A stretch of DNA of 64,000 nucleotides from positions 1 through 64,000 of the forward strand of contig JAFKAC010000131.1 in the NCBI GenBank assembly GCA_025766275.1. The letters run 5' to 3'. The notes below the pieces were generated by a model. It was given only the letters and a program-made list of their open reading frames with translations. It ran no database searches and had not been told where the DNA came from. Of this stretch, positions 36,353 to 45,993 are shown piece after piece. Made by a program: the position numbers and the translations under genes. The DNA comes from Lactarius indigo (taxonomy: Eukaryota > Basidiomycota > Agaricomycetes > Russulales > Russulaceae). Position 1 is the first letter of the stretch; every line of letters starts with the position of its first letter.

Positions 36353-37153
36353 ATGGGCTGCGTGACTCAGAAATCAGCGATATCACTGGGATCACTGGAT
36401 CAGTCAGTATCAGTCGTTCTTGAGTCCACCCATACATTGAACGTCCTCCTTACAACCTCACGACATGTCCGTTCCTCCCTCACCACAGACCTGCCAGGAC
36501 ATTACCATCCGGCGTGCGAGCCCCTTCACCGGAGAAAAAATGTGAGTTTTACTCTTTGTAGCGTTACAACATACTGACCTCGATGGCAGGCTTTCACCCC
36601 CACACCGCCACCACTGCAATACGCTGCACAACTGCAGCTGTCTGCCGACTCTATGTCCTTTGACACTACCACCTCGTCAACAACCACCTCCGCTGACTGT
36701 CCTGAGTGGAGTCGGAACGCAAAGCCTCAAGTGAGACACCGTGCAAAACGAACGGCCTACGTCAAACAAGTAAGCTACCTCAGACCTGCCGCAAACTTAA
36801 CCTCCAATTCACGTCTCTTTGTGCAACTCGAGCGGACCGTGACCAAGCCCCAAACCCGTGTTCGCGCTCTCTCCAGATTAGGTCGCCATGCTGCCACCAC
36901 CGACCTGCGCATCCGCAAGCTTGAACAAGAATGCCCCAAGCCGCTCTGCTGGAATGACGGACTACAGCGCCAACTACACATGCAGAACCGCAATTTGGCA
37001 TGGCCTGTTGCGGCTCCCTCCACTCATCTGTCTCTGTGGACTACCCATCGCGACCTCAAAGGGGAGCGCATGTCGCAGAATGTCGACAAATTAATTTTTT
37101 TGGTTTCCTTTGTATCCCATTCACCTACATGCGCGTCTGTATCGTTTTACTAA
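36353..37153 (+). CDS. weak candidate gene between inverted repeats
   Basis: I do not recognise this protein. One frame runs from the ATG at 36353 to about 36541, then across a possible intron (GTGAGT...GGCAG, to about 36588) into a Thr/Ser/Pro-rich block. From there it is open to the stop at 37151-37153, with an optional second intron from a GTAAGC donor near 36770. The join keeps the frame, and the composition is Arg/Ser/Thr-rich without a domain. The region lies wholly between the two copies of a 26-base inverted repeat. It may be a degraded mobile-element ORF, a fungal orphan gene, or chance. Confidence 0.22.
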
Positions 37154-37595
37154 AATGTGTGTTATAGGACCCCAGCCAGACTCCTCCAAGTGTACTCACC
37201 ACACGGCGGCTAATCGCCCTCATCAAATACCACCACGTCGGGCACACACATGCAAGAGCGGGGTCATTGGTAGCCTCACCCCCACAGCTAAGTCTGTCGC
37301 CGAGATCGGACCAGGGCCGCAAAGTGGGGAGGAAAGGAGGGTCTTGCGATTGTACATTCAATATGAATTTTTCTCCCTATCCTGTCCCTGTCGGAATTGA
37401 CATTGCTCGCACTAGACTGAGTCCCTACTAGACCGAATGTCGGTTTTTTTGATGGTTTCCAAAACCGACAAGTATGATAGGATATATAATTTCGTTTATT
37501 ACTGTAGTTACTATGATTATTTTTTGTGGGAAAGAAATTCGGCATGATCACCGAGATGCCCATTCAACCCCCGCTTGTGTGTGTAATGTTGTAAA

Positions 37596-37621
37596 AATCG
37601 GCAAGTGTTATGAAAAGCGCT
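37596..37621. repeat. right copy of a 26-base inverted repeat
   Basis: Exact reverse complement of 36043-36068. The two copies span 1,579 bases in total. Confidence 0.75.
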
Positions 37622-37729
37622 ATAACTGCATTGGGATGCAGGGTTGGTGGTAGCCGAGAAAAGGTCCGACTCAACGCAAGAGGGCGAGATCTTTGAAGTA
37701 CCCAACCCTCTCATGAGTGATGTTGTTTT

Positions 37730-37760
37730 AAAAGATGCCATTTCGGAAATGGCATCTTTT
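37730..37760. repeat. perfect 31-base palindrome, 15-base arms
   Basis: AAAAGATGCCATTTC (37730-37744) and GAAATGGCATCTTTT (37746-37760) are exact reverse complements around one G. No gene end is close, so a terminator role is not evident. Confidence 0.7.
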
Positions 37761-39355
37761 TGAACGAACATCGTTCATGCTACTAATGTCTCTTATAATG
37801 TCGCCTCCATCAGGGTTCTGAGTGAGAGCCTGTGCGCTTCAAGTTATATTGGCTCCCATCTCTGATATCGGCCAATTTCTCACGCACGCGGGCGCGGACT
37901 TGGCCAAGGAAACCCGAACCACCATGACTTTGCCCGCTGCCCCTCACGCCAAGAGACCCGCGCCAAGAGACTCACCACGACCCAGAAATGGGATTGGTCC
38001 TCATTGCTACCACTCTTTTCTTGACTTGCAGCTTCTATGATTTCTTGTTTACCCTCATACTCCGGGAGCGTCTTGACGTAATAATATCAGTGTCGAATGA
38101 GGAAAACGCGTAGTATGTTGAGCAAGCTCGCTGGTTTGGCTGGTATGATACCGAACACATGTAGTGAGATGAGCTCGCAGCTGCTGTTCTGGGCAGCATA
38201 TGCTGTCTTGAAGTTCGATCGTGACCAAGGTCATGACGATGGCGCCATTCGTTTGGGCTGCAAATGTGGGGGAGGAATGCGTCTTGCCACTTGACCTCGA
38301 ACGGAATACAGCGTCCATTTCGTCAAGTCTTGAGGGATCTTGTGCCAGATAAAAAACGATTCCATTCGATAACAATAGCAGGGCTGTCAAACAAAAGGCA
38401 CGTCTCTAAATTCGAAGGTCCACTACTTGGCAAACGTAAACCCTGCGTCCGATATGACCCCGCGCTATTCGCTAAGCTCGATCCACAACGCCACTGCCGC
38501 CATCGGCATGCCTTTGTATATAAACTTCGGGGGCGGGACGCGTCAATGTCATACGGTACACATTGGTAGCCGAAACTTGGGTTTTCGATCCATCGAGTAT
38601 GGTTCCAGGGTCTGACGACTGACGACGTCAAGCGCCTCTCCTTGGGGCTCCGAGCCGACGTTGCGACGATCCAGTCACCACGGAAAAGCGGGATGCGTCG
38701 TGACGAGAGCAAGGGATTCGAGTCAGGAGGATGTACCTGTCACCGAACAAAATAACGGTTTATTTCTTACATAAGCGGGGTTCTTGGTTAGGTGGTGTGG
38801 CAGCAGACTTGCCTAATGTCACCGCGCCGAGATGTCCTGTGGCGAGCCAGGTCTTTGACCCATATACCATTATTAGGTTTCCATTGAGTTGACGCACGAG
38901 TCGCCGTGGGGTCTCATGAATCGAAGTATCTGTCAACGCTGAGAAGCACCTTTGTACGTACTGTACTGTGCGGTACGTTCGCGGTGCACATGCCACCGTC
39001 AAGAGTCGCAGACAGAGGGGCGAACGGGCATCCCAACTAAGGGAGTCAAGAGTCTCGACCGGGACGCAACCAAAAATTGCCCGCTAAACACCGAACGTCG
39101 AACAGTGCGCCACTGAGCAGCCCGCCCGCGAAGGGTTAAGCCAAGTGCGTGACGCCGAGCAGCCAAGTGAGCCAAGGAGGAATGCGATGAAACGCGTCAC
39201 AACTTGGACGTATGATATATGTCAAGTTTACAGGACTGACGTCGACTAGAGATGGATAAATACAGTTGGTCAAGAAACGTGTGTGATGACGCGGTCGAAT
39301 ACGTGTATGGTTCGTTGGAGGAAACACAGATGTGGAAGCCGTTAAACGGGGGAGA
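37761..39355. other. gene-poor region
   Basis: No supported gene. Frames on both strands between 38055 and 38712 have no recognisable domain. The last part, before 39356, is downstream of the white-collar gene. Confidence 0.45.
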
Positions 39356-41736
39356 TTACCGTCGCTTTAGTGAATTATGTTGAGGAGTCCATTCTGCGGA
39401 AGTGGGAGTACTTGAGGAGGCAATGGGGGGGGTTGTCGTTTGATGTTGGTGTTTTTGTATCCCGATCGATCCCTCGAGGAATTCGACTTCTGCTGCCAAT
39501 TTCTGGTTCTCGATCTTGAGCTGCTGCAGCTCAAATTGCCAGCTTCCCTCCTGCGCTGCGTCTTGCTCAGAGAATACATTCCCATGGGATATTGAGGTTA
39601 CTAATTGGCGCTCGACCGTTGACCTAGCTGAAATGGGGCTGATCTGACAGACAATGGGGAGTCGTCGAAGTTCGGGTTGAGAGTCTGCACCAGTGGGTAA
39701 CGGATAAAGCACGATACTCAAATGAGTATAATCTCCGGTCTTCTGCCTGACCCTGCATTCGATGGTTTCCGTACGCCCGTTCTTGCCATGAGCAGCGCGA
39801 TGAAGTGCAGTCCCTAGAGAGTTGGCGGTAGACTCCAGGACGAACTCATTGAGGGACATGCCAATGATCTCGCCCACTCCCCAACCCAGAACATTCTTTA
39901 CGTTAGTGCTCATGAAGAGCACCGTGCCTCCAATACTCAGCAAACCCCAGACTTCGCGAGCTACATCCCCTCTTTCGCTTGCCCGATCCTGCCATCTGAC
40001 GTCGGGCGCACTTTTCCAACCAAAGCGGGGCATTGCGCGTGGGCGCGCACTTAAAATGATCGCTTTTCGCCCTTTCCCTGGTTCGACGTGTAGACGGCCT
40101 GTGCACTCGATCCAGATGTACGTCTCCCGTTTGGTCCTAGCCCTAAAGAGAAGGTTAACCGTTTTCGGGGTATTCACAAGGCTCGATCCGAAGCGATGCC
40201 CTTCCTGGGGACCAAGAATGGTCGACGACTCTTTGAGCTCCCGCATCAGGGGAACGATATCCGAGGGATGACAGTAATCAACAACGGATTTACCCGCCAT
40301 CTCTTCGGGCGAATACTCCAGGACACGGGTGATCGACGGTGCAACGTAGAGAAACGAGCCTTTGAGGGAAAGGACCAAAACGAAGTCTGGCATGGCACTA
40401 AGTAAGAGAAGACTGAGAGGATGGTTTCCTTCTTGGCATTCCAAGTGTTCAGCGCTCGATGTTGGGGCCGAAATCGACGACAAAAATGAAGGATTACTGA
40501 GAAGGTCGCGAAGTTCCTCTGAGACGGCGTTTAGGACATAGTTATGATTCCGGCGATCTCTGGTAGAAGGATTGGGAGTATTGGGGAGAGTAAGGCCAGA
40601 CTTGTAGTTGACCATGTAGCTCCCGTCCCTGAGTTTCTGAAGTATGGCGTTCGGCTGCTCTGTGAGGTCGACTTGGAAGCCGACGTGAAAGACGACATCG
40701 TTTTGTTCCTCAGTGCTGCCAGAAACGCCTCCAGCGACCGGTATGATGGTCACAAGATTGATGAAGGGGGAGCCATCCTTCCTATAGTTGATAAGACTCG
40801 ATTGGCACTCCTTGTCGTCAGCGAGGCTCTTCTTCATGTAGGCGACGGCTTCGGGAGCAGTATGATGTCGTCGTTCTCCCTTTCCAACGCACCCACCGGG
40901 TGCTTGGAGGAAGCGACAGTTACGACCGATGACCTCATGTTCTTCGTAGCCCGTCAGACGATAAAAAGAGGGGGAGGCATAAACGATGGGGGAGTCATAT
41001 CGCCTCACGTCGACTACGACAAATGAGCAGGACATGTCAACGGGGCCTAGGGTGATGCTCGGATTCGGTCGGGTTGCGACGCGACCCAAAATAGACAAGA
41101 GGTCAAATCCCGAAGATGAATACACGGGCAGACCAAGAGGGGACGGTGTGGAGAACTGGGGAGTCCATAGGGGATGAGCATGCAAGCTACCTCGAGCAAC
41201 TTGGGGCTGGGCGACTGAAACTTTAGGTGGAAGAGTATCGCCATTGGAAGGGGAAATATGAGGCTGGACGGCACCACAAAGGGAAGACGAGCTTGGGAGT
41301 GATAGGGAGGAGCTCAGTTGGAGGTAATCGCCCTCAGAAGCTTGATTGGGATGAAAATATTTTGAGCCGGGAGGAATGAAGCTAAAGAAGTTGAGAGCGA
41401 GAGATACGATGATCGTAGTTGTACGTACACATCCTCTGGGTTGTGGGGTGTCAAGCCGGCGTTGGCGATCCACGCAGAGGTAAGTGACTCCGACGAAGAT
41501 ATTAAGTCTGTGGGGAGAGTCTCCGCGCCGCCACCAGGTGCTAGTGATGGGGGTCTATCGAGTGTGAAGTGGGGCGTTTGAAAGTTGAAAGAGGGTGGAA
41601 CGGCTAAGAGGTCGAGGGCAGAGCCCAAGGAGGAAGGGTATCGCGATTGGACATAACCATAATCGTTTGTAGAAGGCGACGAGGACGATGAGGAAGATGG
41701 CTCCTGGGGGTGTTGGAGATACCGTTCGAAGGGCAT
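39356..41736 (-). CDS. WC-1: White collar 1 blue-light photoreceptor (LOV and PAS domains)
   Basis: Flavin-binding light sensor and transcription regulator that acts with WC-2. The LOV domain is clear: YASPSFYRLTGYEEHEVIGR, then the photoadduct motif NCRFLQAP with the reactive Cys, and the later INYRKDGSPFINLVTIIPV. A second PAS domain begins around MPDFVLVLSLKGSFLYVAPS and a third around WGLLSIGGTVLFMSTNVKNVLG. Near the C-terminus is a helical, coiled-coil-like stretch (LQQLKIENQKLAAEVEFLEG). The protein ends soon after in a Thr/Ser/Pro-rich tail with KRR. No GATA zinc finger follows the PAS domains, as known for basidiomycete WC-1. One intron near 41410-41340 joins the Ser/Pro-rich first exon (start at 41736) to the rest. 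Splicing at that intron is not fully resolved. Confidence 0.93.
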
Positions 41737-42580
41737 GGGGGACGAGGAAGAAGGAGAGAAAGCGCCAGAGTCGGGGGTAGGGGGCAGAGGTAGGAGCAGA
41801 GCTGCAGAACAGAGTTGGGTGAATGTTACGCCAACGGTAATTCGGCCCGGTTTATTGGAACCAACATGGTTCAGCTCCTCCCGTATTCGATCTAAAACGT
41901 CAATCTTTCTTGAAAATTACATCGTCACGATGAAATCGCCGAAATAATTCTAGTAAACTATCGCGGCTTGTGGTGTACCGGTGGAGTGCCAGTCTAACTT
42001 ATGCGGCAGTGATCCCCACGTCTATCACGGCCATGAATGCGTGAAAACGTGAGCGAGACGGTCTAGGCCCAGTTCCGTTAGCAGTTCCTCCTTACGTCTT
42101 GATTCAGCCACACCTCTGGGCACGAATTCATCGGACTTGTCGTTGGTCTCGATTCTTTCTCCACCCAGTACCCCTCTGTCGTTTTGTATGCACCTCCCAA
42201 AGCGGACAACAGTTTCATATACCGTGCCTGATGCTATTATGCTTCGTTTCTACATATCTGGGCCCGCTTAGTCGCACTGGTTGCCTCAGCTAGTGTAGAC
42301 TGCTGGCCGTACTCCTCACTTCCTTTCGGCTCTTCTGCCTCAGTACGTGCGAGGTCTTCTCGCCGTGGAACACTCTTCACCTTTGTCCACGGTATCACCT
42401 CAATTGACAACCTATTGTCCCTCCCCTGAGTTTTGTCCACTTTCTCGGATTCCACCCTAGTCCCCCTTGCAGATATACCTCCGACTGGGCTCTTCGTCGT
42501 TCTCCGAGCCGTACTCCGGTCTTTACTGGAACCTCATAGCCTCGCTCTTCCCAAGAAATTCGGGAGGTACTTTGCCATAA
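41737..42580. other. upstream region of WC-1, no supported gene
   Basis: Holds the WC-1 promoter. Plus-strand frames at 42099-42293 and near 42240-42430 are short and have no domain. Confidence 0.45.
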
Positions 42581-42853
42581 CTGTTTGCCGTGGATAAAAT
42601 TCTTAACGTGGGTATTGTTGGGCTCAGTCCCGTCGGTCTTCTTGACACCGTAATTACCTCATATCAACAATTTACATATCAACGGTTTACGGCTTTTGAG
42701 TGTGGTACACCCGTTCTTGACTCACTTACTGGAGCCGATGTACAATAACATATTGTCGCCGTTGACTCTAACGAATCCCTTTGCGCGAAAATGCGCTCCC
42801 TGGGAATCCCAGAAGAAGTCGGAAGGCTGATTCTTAGTAGTAGTTGTCGCTGA
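42581..42853 (+). pseudogene. fragment resembling the N-terminus of an FAD-dependent monooxygenase
   Basis: A frame open from 42581 reads KILNVGIVGLSPVGLL, which looks like a Rossmann-type nucleotide-binding start with the GxGxxG pattern damaged. FTAFECGTPVLDSLTGADVQ follows. An in-frame TAA at 42746-42748 interrupts it, and the same frame then continues with AKMRSLGIPEEVGRLIL up to a stop at 42851-42853. The order matches salicylate-hydroxylase-like monooxygenases (FAD motif, then the xFE end of strand 2, then a GIxLxxN-type region and a helix with SLG). There is no ATG at the expected place and no catalytic remainder. The GTACAA at 42740 could be a donor that removes the stop, so a live gene is not excluded, but decay seems likelier. 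Confidence 0.28.
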
Positions 42854-43348
42854 TGTGCCTGTCACGGTGTCGTCATGCCTTCCAGTGGGGCAGGGTGAGT
42901 GCCACACATTGCTACGCCGTTGAAGCTCGAAGCCCTATTTCGTTGACGATCAAAATATTATTATAGGTCGGTCTGCACGCCCCAAGCTTGATGCCTTTTT
43001 CGTCCTACTGCCTTTCTGACGCGTCCATAAGGCACCTCAGATACCGTTGACTGGTCGAGAACTTCACAACTGAAACGTGATCCGTCGTTTGGGAGTTGTA
43101 ACGCCGTGTATTCCGTCTTTGTCGTCGCTATGTCTTCTGCACGGCACGTGAAGAACATGCTGGGTGCCATCCTCGGAGAGTTTGTCCTAGCTGATAGAGC
43201 AATACTCATTGAGTGGGTGGGTTCCTATGAAACGTTCGAGAGGGTTGAATATGGGCTTAGACTAGCGTGCTTCTCAGCTCGTCTACTTCTATTTAACACA
43301 CAACGCTGGGGCCCATCACCCGTCTAGTATCGTCCAAATTTCTTTAGG
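42854..43348. other. intergenic region, no supported gene
   Basis: A minus-strand frame at 42961-43209 (82 codons) and a plus-strand frame at 43106-43327 overlap each other. Neither shows a domain. Confidence 0.4.
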
Positions 43349-44332
43349 TTATTTTTTCAACAAGCTCTCGACGAACGAGGCGAAGGAATCGCAAACTTCG
43401 TCGGGGGGTCTAACGCCTTCCTTGGTCTCATCTCCGTTCCTGTACTTTCCCGACCTGACTGCACACCGTTAATCCCGGCCATTGCCATAACGAGGAGTAA
43501 GGCACGAGATGCACATACCCAGGACTCGCCAGAATCCCAGTTCAACAGCACCACCACCGAGATCACTCTGAATATCATCTCCGACCACGGCGACAACACC
43601 CTCACGACCTTGCACGTCGGGCTCCAAGCTACTTAATACCAACTCAAAAAATTTCCGCTCAGGCTTTCCAACAATTTCCGCGGTCCTCCCGCTTGCATTC
43701 TCCAATGCTGCGACGAACGGCCCAGGTCCAAGGGACAGAGCGCCATCGGAATCTCCAACGTATCGTGCGCGGTGTGTAGCAATGAACAAGTGGTCCGATC
43801 GGGGTCGCCCATGCTGTGTGTCATGCTCATTCATGAGCACACGAAATGCTGTGTTGAGTGTGACATAGTCAAATCGAGTGGGCGCAAAGGCGACGACGAC
43901 AGAGTCGTATGGGAGCGCCGGGTCGTCCTTGATATCACCGCGGCACTCCATCGCAGCAGATTCCGAAGCTAAGATGAGCGGCCTGTCTATGTTCGTGTCC
44001 ATCCCCCACGGGTGATACGTCTGTAACACACACCTTTGCACCTCCTTCGCTCGCAACAAAGAGTTTACTGCTCCGATACTTGTCCATACCTCATTATCAT
44101 ACGTCTCAATGCCCATTCTCGCTAGTTTATCGCATAGTACTGCCGTAGATTCCTTGCTTGTGTTGCTACAGAAACGGAATGGTATCGACGAGGCTCGGAG
44201 GCGTTGTATCGCATCTGGGGATCCCGGGGTCGGTTGAGTGGCAACATGGACAGTGCCAGAGAGATCAATGAGTAATGCCCGAATTGCTGGTCGTGGTGCG
44301 ACTGACACGGCTTCTTGAAGCATGATAGCCAA
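43349..44332 (-). CDS. HAD-superfamily hydrolase, HDHD2/LHPP-like
   Basis: Predicted phosphatase of the HAD IIA subfamily, close in layout to animal HDHD2. Motif I is LLIDLSGTVH, with the nucleophile Asp and a Ser in place of the usual second Asp (HDHD2 and LHPP are also changed there). Motif II is FCSNTSKES. A C2-type cap domain follows, then LSLGPGPFVAALE, the Lys motif EIVGKPERKFF, and motif IV VVGDDIQSDLGGGAV. One intron (donor just after RVL near 43474) joins to a short last exon beginning VRSGKYRNGDETKEG and ending at the TAA at 43349-43351, which matches the family's C-terminus. The start at 44332 is chosen; the ATG at 44323 is equally possible. The substrate is unknown. Confidence 0.9.
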
Positions 44333-44925
44333 TGCAGCGACGACGACGACGAGACTGGTGTCAGTGTGGCGCTATGACAGGAGAAATGTACCGTCCGCGA
44401 CTTGCACAGCAGTGCAACACAGCAAAAGTCCATTCTTCGTTCAATCGATCATGCAAACGGACCACAGCCTTGAAAAGCATCCCGCGTCGAACGCCGGTTT
44501 TTAAGCTTCAAGCACAGCATCTTTTGCACCCGAATCTTGAGAACAATCAATCTCCTTGTAGCGACACGCGCCGGGCGATCCGGGGTTCGAATCCATCAAG
44601 TTGGAACACGTACTACTACTAGACAGGTTAACTGATACAACGCCCATGGTGCATTGCCACTGCTCTGGCTTGGGATCACACCGCCACAAGTCGTTCGTAG
44701 CATCACTGACAGATTATTTCGTAACCAGCCTGGCAGACTGGATACCTCTGGTGACATCTCCGCGCCGCGCCGATGATGAAACATACGTTTGTATGAAACA
44801 AACCAGCAAACCAGTGATCGTCGCTATCATGGCCCCGGAGTCATGTTGCTTTGTTCAGATCAAGATAAAAGGGCAGAGTTTGATAGCTTGAGCTCCATCT
44901 CGAAAGTCCTTCTGCATCGTCCCCC
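44333..44925. other. divergent promoter region
   Basis: Lies between the HAD hydrolase (minus) and the peroxidase (plus). It contains a GGTTCGAATCC sequence at 44583-44593 that looks like a tRNA B box, but no A box or cloverleaf can be built around it. Confidence 0.45.
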
Positions 44926-45773
44926 ATGTCTACTACGACGTCTCCCACACAAAACCACAACGGCGATTCCTCGTACGTTCGAGAAGACACGCATGAGTGG
45001 ATTCCCAAGCAGCCTGGAGACGTTCGTTCTCCATGCCCCGCACTCAACACACTCGCCAACCATGGCTACCTGTAAGCACTGCGTCGTTCTCCGCGGCTAA
45101 GCTACATCTCGACTTACTTGTGCTCCGTACTAGACCTCACGACGGGAAGCAGCTCACTGCTCCCATTCTGATTCACGCTCTCCAAGAGGGCTATGGTCTC
45201 TCGACTCCACTCGCACATTTCTTGGTTCACGGGGGCATATTTCTACTCGGCCAGACAGGGGCTTTCGGTCTCAACGACCTCGCGCGTCACAATCGGATCG
45301 AGCACGACGCGTCACTCGTACACGACGACGCAAAAGACCGAGACGAATATGCGCCGATATCGCCGAGCTCAAAATTGGTCATGAATCTCCTGGCCCAAGC
45401 CGAAGATGGCCGCGTTCTGACGGCAGAAGACGTTGCCAGAGCGCGCGTGGAGAGGGAGTCCCAGTGCCCCGTGCTAAACAACCTCCATGCGGAAATCGCA
45501 AGGGGCGAGATGGCTATCGCGCTGGGTTTGTTCGGCCAGGAGAACGCCGACCACCAACAGGGCGTGCCATTGGACATGCTACGCCAATGGCTCGCGGAAG
45601 AACGCCTCCCCGAGGGTTGGAAACCTACGCATACGCAAGGGCTACTTCAAACCATCCGTACTGCGCGGGAGATTCGCAGCTTGATGGCTACGTTCAAAAA
45701 TGAGGAGGCTGCTGGTGATGTGCACCGGGACCAGCCTGAGGGCTTTAAACTCGAAGTCTCACCCATCTCGTGA
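44926..45773 (+). CDS. heme-thiolate peroxidase (chloroperoxidase/unspecific peroxygenase superfamily)
   Basis: Predicted heme-thiolate enzyme that uses hydrogen peroxide to oxygenate or halogenate organic compounds. Two exons, 44926-45071 and 45134-45773, give 261 residues. The first exon ends in SPCPALNTLANHGYL, which carries the PCP motif with the axial Cys, and PHDGK follows across the splice. The acid-base region reads RIEHDASLVHDD, with Glu-His-Asp as in Caldariomyces-type chloroperoxidase and short peroxygenases. The length fits the short group. No signal peptide is visible: the N-terminus is polar (MSTTTSPTQNHNGDSS), so it may act inside the cell, unlike most described family members. 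It lies just outside the terpene cluster and could supply an oxidation step, but nothing shows this directly. Confidence 0.9.
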
Positions 45774-45993
45774 CAGTGACGGACAATATACCCTATTGGG
45801 AGCACGAGAATCACGTTTACGTTAATTATTTAATCCGCATGTCTTTCAAACGGACTGCAGCTGCGGCTTTACTCGACAACTCTACTAGTCATATACTAAT
45901 TCTGCAGAGTAGCATAGTTCCCGTATCTATCATCTGTATCAATAAGACATCAACCTGGCGATAAAACAAAAGCACCTCGAGCTTTCAGGAGTG

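Noticed and set aside
38509..38560. Plus-strand FGGGTRQC resembling a P450 heme loop
   Set aside because: The Gly after the Cys is missing (it is His), and no other P450 block is found up- or downstream in any frame; taken as chance.
38323..38712. Minus-strand frame of 129 codons
   Set aside because: No domain and no consistent splice continuation; the surrounding region is gene-poor.
44530..44605. tRNA gene suggested by GGTTCGAATCC at 44583-44593
   Set aside because: No A box, no acceptor stem pairing and no proper T stem could be built around the B-box-like sequence.
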